From Isoetes taiwanensis (taxonomy: Eukaryota; Streptophyta; Lycopodiopsida; Isoetales; Isoetaceae), in the NCBI GenBank assembly GCA_021234155.1, contig JAJEKV010000066.1, positions 1,890,718-1,954,717 on the forward strand: DNA of 64,000 nt. The letters run 5' to 3'. Position 1 is the first letter of the stretch. Each line of letters opens with the position of its first letter. The notes under the pieces were generated by a model. The model did no database searches and was not told the DNA's origin. It saw only the letters and a list, made by a program, of their open reading frames with translations. Both the position numbers and the translations under genes were made by a program. Below, piece after piece: positions 1 to 9,313 of the stretch.

Positions 1-130
1 TAGCGCACACTATGAGTAATTTTACTTAGAAAACTCTAAAGTAAGTACATGTTTTAAGTTAATATGTGCCTTTATTCAAGAAAATGAACAACTTAGAATT
101 TGACCTAAAATTTGCCAAAACTATAAATAG
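1..130 (+). promoter_or_regulatory. Hairpin right arm and TATA box upstream of the H3-like ORF
   Basis: Positions 9-17 match the right arm of the hairpins at 1604-1668 and 1807-1871 (ACTATGAGT against ACCGTGAGT), so a hairpin of this family is cut by the window edge. A TATA-like TATAAATA lies at 122-129, about 104 bp before the ATG at 233. An identical TATAAATA at 2068 precedes ORF2. Together these suggest that the H3-like ORF has a private promoter inside the retroelement. This is inference from motif and spacing only. Confidence 0.5.
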
Positions 131-232
131 CACCCAAACCCTTCTCATTTGTAGACTTTCTGCTTAGAAGTTAGCTCCCGCATTTTGAGGCGATTTTTAG
201 GCGCCAGAGCTCCGATTGACTTGAAGTAAAGC

Positions 233-1459
233 ATGGCGCGCACCAAACAGATTGCACGCAAATATCGACCAGGCAAAAGGGCCACCGCCCAAGACAGGAG
301 GAGGATTCAGCAGCTACTTGAGGCTTGCTATTCGCGAGGAGGAGACCAACTTTAAAATCGGCCGAGAGGAGATCACTTCCGGCGAGTCCAAGGAAGAGGA
401 GTCCGCGAGGAATCATTGGGCAAAGCTAACCGACTTCATCAACCAGCTTAGGCGAAGAACCGTGAGGAGGATCAATAAACGAAGAAACTTCAGAGTGCTC
501 GAAAGTCGAGGAGGAGATATAAGAGCAGGAGAAGGCAGAACGAGAGCAGGCTGCCAACGAGCAAGAAGAATAGAAGGAGCCCTCTCCCGAACCCACCCTG
601 GAAGAAGAAATCGAGGCTTGGATCCAAATGCGAAAGACAAAGTTACAACACATCAAGAGGAGAAAGGTCGAGAAGAAAAGGAAGTTAGAAGAATGGGAGG
701 CGGACGAAAGGAAGAAGCTCAAAGGTAAGGGCAAGGAGGAGCCCAAGAGAAAACTCCCACGGTCAAGATCTCATCAAGGAACGGCAGCCCGACCAGCCCC
801 CATCCTCTGATGACGAGGATGACGAAGATTACGAGCCCTCCCCGAGAAGAGATCAAGAGGTAGGGAGCTCCTCAAAACCGGCAGACGAGCATCAGATGGC
901 CGAGGATCAGCAGACACAGGTACCCCCACCAGACCGAGAAGGAGAAAGATCCGAAGAAACCGAGCCGACCTGCCCGGGAGTCTTATGTGGTCGACCATCT
1001 CAGGGTCTACCAGAAGTGCCTACAAGGAGTACATGAAGAAGTGGGAGGCCTACAACTCCTACTATCAGGCAAACAAGGTAATATACGTCGAGTGAGGACG
1101 GCCACCTAAGAAGAAGACTCTCAAGCCGCCCCCAGAGAAGCCGATACCTCCCAAAGCCAGTAGCGAGGAAGCCCGGGTCGAGACTGGCGCAAGCAGTCCG
1201 AGAGGTCCGGCATTTTCAGAGAAGTTACGACCTTCTTATTCCCCGAGCACCATTCGCCAGACTCGTGAAGGAGGCCGTACAAGAGTTCGACAAAAGCATG
1301 AGAGTCACAGGTGAAATGCTGCTAGCTTTACAGGAAGCAGCAGAGCAGAAGTTGGTGCAGCATTTTGAAGACTCAAGGGCGTGCACTTTGCACGCCAAGA
1401 GAGTGACATTAATGACCAAGGACATGCACTTGGCAAGTTACATTAAAGGAGAACGCTAG
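233..1459 (+). pseudogene. Histone H3-like protein of element A: H3 tail, long charged linker, H3 fold
   Basis: The ATG at 233 opens MARTKQIARKYRPGKRATAQ. This matches the H3 N-terminus with K4, R8, K9 and K14 kept; T6 is Ile and S10 is Tyr. About 900 bp follow that encode a Lys/Glu/Arg-rich linker spread over shifted frames. From about 1166 to the stop at 1457 the frame of the start codon returns and encodes an entire H3 fold: REVRHFQRS (alpha-N), [16 protein letters not shown] (alpha-1/L1), [18 protein letters not shown] (alpha-2), [18 protein letters not shown] (12 of 18 residues as in canonical H3) and a YIKGER terminus against RRIRGERA. Loop 1 has canonical H3 length, so it is not CENH3-like. 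The undamaged protein would be about 400 residues, roughly three times canonical H3. Tail and fold share frame 2, which supports one ancestral ORF with compensating indels in the linker. It is intronless, as expected for retrotransposed or retroelement-borne sequence. Confidence 0.9.
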
Positions 1460-1590
1460 GTCTTGTAAATAATAAATTTTGTAAATAAAAAGTTTTGTGG
1501 AACAACTTCTAAGTGCATAAATGTTGTTAATAAGGTTAAATTAGCAGTATTTGCTTTTTGTTTTAGTTAAAATGGACTTCATTTGGTCAA
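1460..1590 (+). other. 3' UTR of the H3-like ORF
   Basis: AT-rich sequence directly after the stop, with AATAAATTTT and AAATAAAAAG stretches (about 1470-1490) that could act as polyadenylation signals. No ORF is visible. Confidence 0.35.
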
Positions 1591-1603
1591 GGAGTGGGAA
1601 TTT

Positions 1604-1668
1604 ACTCACGGTATGTGCCAGAGCATCGACCTAAATTTTAGGTCAGGCCCCAGGCGCACACCGTGAGT
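1604..1668. repeat. Nested hairpin A1
   Basis: Outer arms are ACTCACGGT (1604-1612) and ACCGTGAGT (1660-1668), a perfect 9-bp inverted repeat. Inside is a second perfect palindrome, GACCTAAA-T-TTTAGGTC, at 1628-1644. The same two-level structure recurs at 1807-1871, and its right arm is seen at the window start. It lies between the H3-like ORF and the ORF2 promoter. Confidence 0.85.
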
Positions 1669-1806
1669 ATTTCACATAAAAAAGGGTCCTAACCATCTCC
1701 AAACTGGGCAAGTAAGTGGTCAATCTTGTATATCTCGGTAGGACCATCATGTTTTGACCCTTAGTTCATCCTGTTTAGATAAGTTTTGATCAAATAGGGC
1801 CAAATT

Positions 1807-1871
1807 ACTCACGGTATACACCGGGACCTCGACCTAAATTTTAGGTCAGCCTTCTAGCGCACACCATGAGT
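1807..1871. repeat. Nested hairpin A2
   Basis: Second copy of the same structure: left arm ACTCACGGT (1807-1815), inner palindrome GACCTAAATTTTAGGTC (1831-1847), right arm ACCATGAGT (1863-1871, one mismatch). It is 203 bp after hairpin A1 and about 195 bp before the TATA box of ORF2. The spacer between the copies shows no other repeat. Confidence 0.85.
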
Positions 1872-2067
1872 ATTTTCAGCATTATCTCTTTCATGCCACC
1901 TCCAATTGACCTCAAATTTGTTGCAGCAGGTTCATTCAATAGTCTTATTCATGCTCATACCCTCAAATTAGCCTTCAAAATCTTATTTAGACCTCAAAAT
2001 AGATGAGATTTGCCAAACCCTAAAATTTTTCCAAGTTTTTCAAAAAATAGGGTTTTTTCCCTTTTCC

Positions 2068-2075
2068 TATAAATA
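2068..2075 (+). promoter_or_regulatory. TATA box of ORF2
   Basis: TATAAATA, 110 bp before the ATG at 2185. The same octamer precedes the H3-like ORF at 122. An internal TATA box behind a hairpin cluster suggests separate transcription of ORF2. Confidence 0.45.
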
Positions 2076-2184
2076 GATTCCCCAATATCTCGGTTAGCAT
2101 CTTACATGTTTGCTCTCAGCTTTTAGGCAATTTTCCATTAGACGCTTCAAAGAGTCATTTGCTAGTCCCATTCAGTCAAGATCA

Positions 2185-3729
2185 ATGGCAACTACAGCGT
2201 TCAGGCACTGGTACAGCGCCAGTGCTCATGTGGCTGAGGCTGACATCGATGCCATTCTTGCAGTTTTCCAGAAGGAGATAGACATCCAAGCCACCTTGCA
2301 GGCAACCCCATCCTATCAGGAAGTCGTGACTGAGTTCCAAGCTAAGGTAGGACCATCCTTAGTACAGCTTCCCCCTTGTACATGATATTTTGTTCCTAAG
2401 CAATGCCTCCAAGCAGCCTTGGGTGATGTCCCGAACATTGCCAAGTACCTGAACAACAAGGTTGCTAGGTTGCTAGATTACATGGTCATGACAGTTAATA
2501 GGGCGAAATGTTTCTCCTATACCACTGCCATAACCATCTTTCTCTCTCACCGTGCCCAAAACCCAATCGGGGAACCCTCCATCCAGGCCATGGATGTAGA
2601 CCCCATAGCCTCTTCAGCAGATGGTCAACTCCTCTTGCAGTATCAAGCGGAGCAAGAAGGAAGAGCCGAACACGAAGAGCTCGATTCAGACGATGAAGAC
2701 TACGTCGAGTTCAACCCCGACCAGGAGCGGCAACAAGCAGAGCAGGAGATACAGTCTTTCGACCAGGACCTGCAGACCCACAGGATTGCTCCCCCGCTCG
2801 GGCTAGGTATCACAAGTCTAGCCCCCATCATCATCAGCGGCCACGAGTACCTGCTCCTGAGTGACATCCAGAACCTCCCCGAATGCAGAGCCAGGGAGTA
2901 TAGATGCGATGAGTTGCTGCACCTTCTGCGGCAACAAGCAAATCTGGATGAGTTTATCGATCGGGAGGCTTCCGACTTCCCAATCAATGTAAGAGAAGCC
3001 GACACTTACACCGGGGAGTCGACTTCAGATATCGAGGCATATAGTAGCATATGGCAATTGATGACAACTCGGGATCTGCCTTCCGAAGAAGAATTCTACG
3101 CCATCCAAGAATGGATGGGAATCCGCGGCAAGTCCACAAATATTTTGATGCCGAGTTCTTCGACACCAGCTTCCACGGGTGTCCAGAGAAGAGGCGAGAT
3201 CAACCTGACAAGCCTCGCATCAACAATAAGGGACCACAGAGACCTGACGGAGGTGCACGTGGACGAATATGCAGGAAGACATAGAGCTAGTGCCCGACCC
3301 GACGAAGAATCGATAGCAACGGGCAGGGACAAGTCGTTAAAGTATTACCTTCCTCTGCTGTTGGACGGGAGAATAGCGGTCATCCACCGCAAATTCAGCC
3401 CAAGGGGCGAAGAAGGAGTATTCATGCTCATCGCACTCTCAGGCTTTGGTAGGCATGTTCGGCTGATTCCAACAGTTGACCATGTCATCCTAGTCAAGAG
3501 AACGGTGGCACTTGATATCTTCGACTTCGCGGTACCCTACCGACGGCAAGAAAGATTAGCAGTGACCGCGGGCTACACTTCCGACCGCAGAGTGGAAGAC
3601 TTGGTGTCAGCCTTGCAGGGTGGAACACCAACGAACATCCTCAGGAACTTGGGACGCTTGATAGGAACGGCCCAGGTTAAGAACTTCCTTGAGGATAACC
3701 CATCCCGCCGGCGATTCCAAGAATATTAG
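2185..3729 (+). pseudogene. ORF2 of element A, unknown protein
   Basis: I do not recognise this protein. The ATG at 2185 (MATTAFRHWYSASAHVAEAD) opens a frame ending at 2385. The reading continues one frame over without interruption to 3729, so a single small indel near 2380 splits an ORF of about 510 codons. Visible parts are a helical N-terminal third, an acidic stretch (EELDSDDEDYVEF, about 2677-2712), a middle block containing ISGHEYLLLSDIQNLPEC (about 2836-2890), and a C-terminal block rich in beta-branched residues (VRLIPTVDHVILVKRTVAL). Element C keeps a match to the middle block (43388-43567), so ORF2 belongs to the family. It lies between hairpins and gag, behind its own TATA box. Capsid-like, DNA-binding or chromatin roles are all possible, and none is shown. 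Confidence 0.6.
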
Positions 3730-3883
3730 ACTCTTGATCCCCAAAGCATTGTAATTAAGTTTACTATATATATAAATACATTTTGTTTGGCATTCTAAAT
3801 ATTTTGTTGATGTATTTTGTTTCCACAACTATATCAGCAAACACATATAATGCAATAAAACAAACAAAGCTAACCGTAAGGCT
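3730..3883 (+). other. AT-rich spacer between ORF2 and gag
   Basis: Contains TTTACTATATATATAAATACA and ATGCAATAAAACAAAC. It may hold the ORF2 polyadenylation site or a further internal promoter for gag-pol. No ORF. Confidence 0.3.
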
Positions 3884-5000
3884 ATGATCTACTTGTGTAT
3901 GCAGCTAGAGGTCCCTAGCACGGACTCCTCCGACACAAGCTCACCTTCGGACTCCGACTCCGAGGAAGAGGTGGAAGAGATGCAGGACCATAGAGATGGC
4001 ACACTCAGGGACACAAGGACCTCAGACTACCAGAAGAAACTAGATTCGGCAACGTATGGATGGCAAGAAAGCTTGAACAGTTCTCAGGTGACAGTCGGTC
4101 AGGCATGGAGGCAGAGATCTGGCTGGACGAGATGAATGAATATGGGAATGCATACGGAATGAAGGATAAAGACAAAGGCAGGGTGGCAACAACCAACCTC
4201 AAGGGCGCAACTCGCATATGGTGGAAAGGGTATGCAAAGGCACATAAGCTAAGCTGAGACAGCTGCAGGTTTCGAAAATTCTCAAAGGCATTCAAGCACC
4301 ACTATGTGCCAAGGGAGCACAAATGCCACATGATCGCGACAATTCTATCGACTAGAGCGGGGGCAACAAGCGGTGCGTGAAATACGGAAGAGTTCATGGC
4401 CGAGGCTTTATGTGCGAAGGCTGAGTGAACGCCATGCGATGGAAGGGTACATCGAGGGATTAAGCGGCGAGATAAGGGAAGTCGGTAAGAGCAATTAATC
4501 CTCGAACAATATCGAGCGGAATCCAAAGCGGTCGGCCGCAAGGATCCGGCCCCGAAACGATGGGCGCAAACGGCCAGGTACTACCATGATAAGGGCAAAA
4601 CAGCGGGAAGTTATAGCCCTAGGGCAGCTAGTCGAGGACCGACAAAGGGCCCCATCTGATGGCGATTATGGAAGCGGCGGGGAAAAAACAGGTATCCTTC
4701 AAGGATAAGCTGCAGCAAGAAGGGTCAAATTATTCGAAAGCGGTGCGATCCTTTCTGCAATCAATACCTAAGGAGAAGAGGCAGGAGTGCATTGAGAAAG
4801 AGCTCTGCTTTAGGTGCTTCTAGCCAGGCCACAAAACAGCAAACTACCCTTTTGTCATGAATGCGGCATTAGCAGAGATGGGTGGATGGGAGACTCCCTC
4901 TGACGACGACGGCGGGGAAGCACGCGACTTCATTCAGGGTGAGTGTCACATCTTTGCAGCCATAGATTCAGACCAAGCAGAAAATCAGTATTAGGTAATC
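3884..5000 (+). pseudogene. gag of element A (retrotransposon capsid/nucleocapsid)
   Basis: An acidic Ser/Asp/Glu-rich leader (about 3890-3990) is followed by the capsid-type stretch FSGDSRSGMEAEIWLDEMN (about 4078-4134) and a TRIWWKGYAKA motif typical of the retrotransposon Gag family. A zinc-knuckle remnant, CFRCF-stop-PGHKTANY, lies near 4806-4850; it keeps two Cys and the His while the last Cys has become Tyr. Several stops and frameshifts make it non-functional. Gag would package the element RNA in the cytoplasm. Confidence 0.75.
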
Positions 5001-5019
5001 TCCACAATAGGGAAGGCCA

Positions 5020-5527
5020 AGGCCAAATCTTTTGTAGTCCTGATAGATACGGGGAGCACCCACAATTTTGCATCTCCAAGAATGGTCGAGATGTTGAAGC
5101 TCAAGCTTTTTTTTGAAGAACTGTGTCATCAATATATTAAAAGAATGGTAATGTTACAAAGCAAGTGAGGAGGAAGAAGCTCAAGCTGTTGAAGTCAAAG
5201 CCGAGGCCCGTGGTGTTAGCAAGCGGGGCAATGAGACACACGGCAGGCAAGAGGATAAATTTTGACATCGATTTGCCAGGGATCAACATCCAAATGGGAG
5301 CAGAAGTGATGAACATCGGGAAATATGATTTGATCATCGGCATGGAGTACCTCGTTCCAGCAAAGGCCATCATCGACTGTGGAAACCGTAAAGTGACCTT
5401 GACGGCGCCCAATGGCAAGATCATAGAAATTGCAGGTAAAGGAGTTGTTCCTATCATGCAATGTATGTCTAGTAAGCAGCTGCTCAAGTGCATAAAGAGC
5501 GAGCAGGTAGGTAAAGGAGTTCCATGA
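5020..5527 (+). pseudogene. Aspartic protease domain of element A
   Basis: VVLIDTGSTHNFA, coded around 5036-5072, carries the retropepsin DTGS catalytic motif. Downstream sequence in the same polyprotein (VMNIGKYDLIIGMEYLVPAK, about 5308-5367) matches the protease C-terminal half of plant Ty3 elements. The domain is broken by a 68-bp LINE-tail insertion at 5108-5175. Element C retains the equivalent flanking block at about 45050-45330. Confidence 0.8.
5108..5175 (-). mobile_element. 5'-truncated LINE/SINE tail inserted in protease
   Basis: A 68-bp insert is flanked by perfect 12-bp direct repeats GAAGCTCAAGCT (5096-5107 and 5176-5187), a target-site duplication. The insert begins with a T run on the plus strand, the poly(A) tail of a minus-strand retroposon. 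Its minus-strand reading, with tracts like TTTAATATATTGATGACAC, resembles plant LINE 3' ends. Removing insert and one repeat restores the protease reading frame. Confidence 0.8.
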
Positions 5528-5529
5528 TC

Positions 5530-6240
5530 TCTTCCCAGACGAGATTAAGCAGCTTCCTCCTTACAGGGGAGTCGAGTGTGAGATAGCACTTTCGGAACCG
5601 TGCACGGCCGATGAGCAAAGCGCCGCTGGAGATGACGACGCAAGAGCTAGCCCAGTTGAAGAAGCAATTGCAGGAGTTGCTTGACCTAGGGTTTATTAGA
5701 CCTAGCATCTCACCATTTGGGGCACCCATCCTTTTTGTGAAGAAGAAGGATGGCAGCTTGAGGATGTGCATAGATTACAGGCAGCTAAACAAGTACACCA
5801 TCAAGAATAAGTATGCACTCGAGATCGGATGGCTCCAAAGGCGAAGGTTTTCTCAAAATAGACCCGAGGTGGCCATCGAGATCAGGATTAAGGAAGAAGA
5901 CGCGTCCTAACAAAGACATTGAACCGGTATATGGGCATTACGAGTTCACCATAATGCCGTTTGGCTTGTCAAAAGCCCCAGCAACATTCATGAGGCTTAT
6001 GAACGACATCTTCAGGGAGTTTTTGGATACTTTTGTTATAGTATTCTTTGATGATATCCTAGTGTACATCAAATCCCTAAAAGAACATGTACAACACCTC
6101 AGGAAAGTGCTTGAGAAGCTAAGAAGGCACCAGTTGTACGCTAAGTTGTCGGTGCCACTTTCTCCAGAGGGTAGAGTATCCGGGGCCGCGGATCTCTACC
6201 GGGGGATTTCGATGGATCAGGATTAAGATCGAAACTTGAT
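5530..6240 (+). pseudogene. Reverse transcriptase domain of element A
   Basis: The fingers region reads LIRPS-type sequence: [20 protein letters not shown] (about 5689-5748) then [16 protein letters not shown]. The palm follows with [16 protein letters not shown] (about 5945-5992) and the catalytic box as VFFDDILVY (6041-6067), where the usual Tyr of YxDD is Phe. A scrambled stretch at 5815-5925 destroys the segment that normally holds the first catalytic Asp. It would copy element RNA into cDNA. Confidence 0.85.
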
Positions 6241-6930
6241 CATACATTGGCCCGGCGCCGAAGAGCATCCACGGGTCGGTCGAAGCTTTCTCGGCCTAGC
6301 AGGGTATTATAGGAAGTTCGTGAAGAACTTTGCAAAAATAGCGGCCCCGCTAACGGATTTGACGAGGGCGGAAAAAGTAAAGGATTGGGCAGATCACTGG
6401 CAGAATCGAGATGTTGAAGGAAGCTTTGACAACCACCCCCGTCGACCTGCCGGACCGAAGGACAAACTTGTGGCGGCGGATGCAAGTAAAATTGCCATTG
6501 TGCGATCTTGATCCCGTGGAAGAGCGGCGGTGGCTTATGACTCTTGGAAAATGAGCCGAAACGGGCTACCCGACTCATGACCAAGAGTTGCTTGCAGTTG
6601 TCAGAGCACTAAGAATTTAGAGGCACTACCTATTGGGAAGGAAGTTCCAGCTAGATATGGATCATCAGAACCTCCAATACGTGTTCACGCAACCACATCT
6701 CAACCTGAGGTAGCGAAGGTGGATGGAGTTCCTCGAAGAATACGATTTTGTTATAGTTTATAAGCCGGGAAAGCTCAATGTGGTAGCAGATGCGCTTTCA
6801 AGGCATCCCCTGACAACAAGAGTTCACTGCAATGAAACCTCGACGCTCACCAGTGAGTTTAGAAGGAAGATCAAAGAAACCTTGCCAACATATGCAGACT
6901 TCAAGGAAGTGTGGGCGAGAATGTGCTAAG
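6241..6930 (+). pseudogene. RT connection and RNase H domain of element A
   Basis: FLGLAGYYRKFVKNFAKIAA (6283-6342) is the RT/RNase H connection typical of Ty3/gypsy Pol, followed by PLTDLTRAEK. A remnant of RNase H reads through 6460-6620 with several frame changes. YDFVIVYKPGKLNVVADALS (6741-6800) is the conserved RNase H end with the ADALS motif. Stops break the domain. Confidence 0.8.
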
Positions 6931-7720
6931 AGGCAAGAACAGATAAGGAGAGGGAGACCTTCAAAAATTTTAGGAAGGAAGGTAACCTTTTGTACCATAA
7001 GAATAAGTTGTGTGTGCCTGAATCATCAAGAGTGAGGAAGTTGATTCTCCACGACACCCTATGATCCAATAACCCGCCACGCCAGGATTTATGAAGATAT
7101 ATTTCAAAGTGCGCAGCAGTTATTATTGGCCAGGGATGAAGAAGCAGATAGCTCACTACATCAAAGAGTGTCAGCTGTGTCAGCAGACGAAGACAGAGCA
7201 GCTTCAAATTCCAGGGGCATTGGAACCATTAGCGGTGCCGAACGCTAAGTGGGGAAGTCATCGATATGGACTTCATAACAGGGCTCCGCGAGGGGCCGAG
7301 AAAAAGATGCCCTGATGGTTGTGGTGCGACAAGGCGTCGAAGATGGCACACTTTGTGCCTTGCGGGACCACCGACCGCGACCTTGGATCTGGTGCTCTCT
7401 TCACAAAGGAAATCTTGAGGCTCCATGGTATGCGAGAGAGATCATCATTGTGCGAGACCCGAAGTTCATGAGTGCCTTTAGCGGGACCTTTTGCGGCGAT
7501 CCGGGCGAAGCTATCCATGAGCCGCGGCCTATCATCCTCAGACGGATGGGCAAAACGAAGCGGACCAGCAGAATCTTGGAAGATATGCTAAGAAACTATA
7601 TGCGGATCAAGCGGACTAAGTGGGAAGATTACATTCACTTGGTTGAGTTTGCTTATAATAGCACCAAGTAGGAATCATCCCAGATGTCGCCGTTCATGAT
7701 CAACTTCGACTACCAATGTC
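6931..7720 (+). pseudogene. Integrase zinc and core domains of element A
   Basis: YYWPGMKKQIAHYIKECQLC (7119-7178) with the following CQQTK is the C-terminal part of the HHCC zinc domain. The core follows in shifted frames: a W-x-D-F-type start near 7250-7280, RDPKFMSAFSGTF near 7454, and a final block WEDYIHLVEFAYNS (about 7621-7665) that is conserved in Ty3 integrases. The domain is frameshifted and not functional. Confidence 0.8.
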
Positions 7721-8285
7721 GACTCCAAAGACTTGGCACAATCGTGTCAAAGGTAGAGGTTTCGCGACAAATGTTGGCCGACATCGCGGCGGCTGGTATA
7801 AGAGGTCGAGGATATCTTCTTGCGGCAAGTCGACAAAAGGCGTCACGGCAAACGCTAACCGGTCGAGAGAGTTCGAGGTTGGCGACAACGTCACGGCTCA
7901 AGATCAAAGTGAAGCAGGCAAAGCTCCGCATCGGAAATTGTAAGAAGCTTGCTCCAAGGTGGGCTGGCCCTTCAGAATAGCCAAGAGAGTAGGTAACCAG
8001 TCCTACAAGTTAGAGCTGCCAGCACACCTGAAAATTCATAAAGTCTTCCACGTGAGTTTGCTGAAGAAGCATACTCCAAACCTAGAAGAAGTCTTGGACA
8101 TGCCAACGTTGTTGGAAATGAGAGAAGAGCAGCTAGAGATAGTCCCATACTTGATCCTTGATAAGGCGATCAAGAAGACAAGGAGATCAGAGTTTCTCCA
8201 ATATTTGGTCAAGTGGAAACACTTGCCGCTGGAAGACATAACGTGGGTACTTAAGCGGGGACCTCGATAAGGCAATGCCGCCCGA
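7721..8285 (+). pseudogene. Integrase C-terminus with chromodomain of element A
   Basis: After a GPY-like stretch ending ... APRWAGPSE, the frame at 7959 encodes [16 protein letters not shown], the linker seen in plant chromoviruses. A chromodomain-type block follows: RRSEFLQYLVKWKHLPLEDI and TWV (about 8178-8247). The aromatic/W-K-W core and the TWV strand fit the chromo fold. In related elements such domains steer integration to chromatin marked by methylated H3 tails. It sits in the same element as an H3-tail mimic. Confidence 0.85.
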
Positions 8286-9300
8286 TCCATGGAGCAATGG
8301 GGCGGCAAGGTCATCGCTGAAAATCGGCTCGAGGGCATGTCGAATTGCGATAGATTAATTTCATGTGTAGTTAAGATTAATCTACGCATGCAGCCTATGC
8401 TAAGTATGGGTTGCATGCGTAATTACCGATGATGGGACCACTACGGTGATCTCTAGGACATGGTGTAATGTCATTGTAGACATGACCGTGGTTTTGCTTG
8501 AATTAGTTAGGCAAATGGTGAACATGAGCAATGTTGCACCGTAATGTAAGCATGTCCATAGGGGAAGGACATGCGATTAAAGGTAAAGTGAACATGGGCG
8601 AGGGATGAGATCATCGGGGATGTTCTCTAGTTTAAACCCCTTTGGGCCATCTTGCCTTTGGGGTATGCATGACCAGGGAGGTCATGCATAAGGTAGCACC
8701 CAATCATGGGCTATGATAGGATCGTCTTAAACGACCCTTACGCTTAAACCCTCACGGGCCATGATCGAGTGTGGGGTATAGGCATTATAGGGCGTTGCCT
8801 TCACGGCCATGATGGAAGAAACATCCTCTTTCTACGCCGGGAGATTAGTCATGCATTCATTTAGTTAATTAGATGGGTGGTCCCCTTATAACCATAATTT
8901 TATTAGTAATTAAAATGGTACTAACGTAGTATCGACCTGCAGGCCAATAGAGCGCTCCGGAGGGCAAAGAGGTCGAGCTACGAAGACTTGCAACACAAGT
9001 TTTGTTGGAATGTGTTGCAAGGAATGAAGAGTACCTGGAAGGATAATTTTATATGAAATTGTTAAATCTTGATAAACTTAAATGTTGTATTAAGCAAGGC
9101 TAGTAAATACCTTTCTTAAATGAAGTTATGAATTGATAAGTTATTGGGATAATGTAATAGTAATGTATTAAAAAATATTACCCTAGGGTAATTCTAATAA
9201 TTGTGCAAGTATAATAACAATAAATTGTATGCATCAAGTTGGCAGGACAAGAAGATCCCAAGGTGGAGAGACCTACGATGCTGCGGACATCATTATTTTC
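8286..9300 (+). other. Structured 3' UTR of element A with repeated GATGGGA-type hairpins
   Basis: No ORF. Units spaced about 100-180 bp share a pattern that begins GATGGGA or GATAGGA and closes with a complementary arm before CTAG: GGGACCACTACGGTGATCTC near 8434, ATGAGATCATCGGGGATG near 8604 and ATGATAGGATCGTC near 8712. The 3' UTR of element C (47640-48000) has four comparable units, so the feature is a family trait. Confidence 0.5.
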
Positions 9301-9313
9301 AAGGTGGGGAGAA
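9301..9313 (+). promoter_or_regulatory. Polypurine tract of element A
   Basis: AAGGTGGGGAGAA immediately before the LTR start TGTGACGTTCC. It matches the tract before the element C 3' LTR at 48396-48408. Such tracts prime plus-strand DNA synthesis. Confidence 0.75.

Noticed and set aside
233-1459. Element A H3-like ORF as a centromeric H3 (CENH3)
   Set aside because: Loop 1 and the alpha-2 start have canonical H3 length and sequence (QEAAE, HAKRVT.M.KD), and the tail starts ARTKQ, which CENH3 proteins lack.
2185-2570. N-terminal part of ORF2 as a second histone fold (H2A/H4-like)
   Set aside because: A few spaced residues (KYLNNKVARLL) can be aligned to histone alpha-2, but no diagnostic motif is kept.
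1-3730. H3-like ORF and ORF2 as an endogenised large DNA virus segment
   Set aside because: Private promoters and palindromes are suggestive, but element C shows the same genes inside LTRs, so a retroelement explains them.
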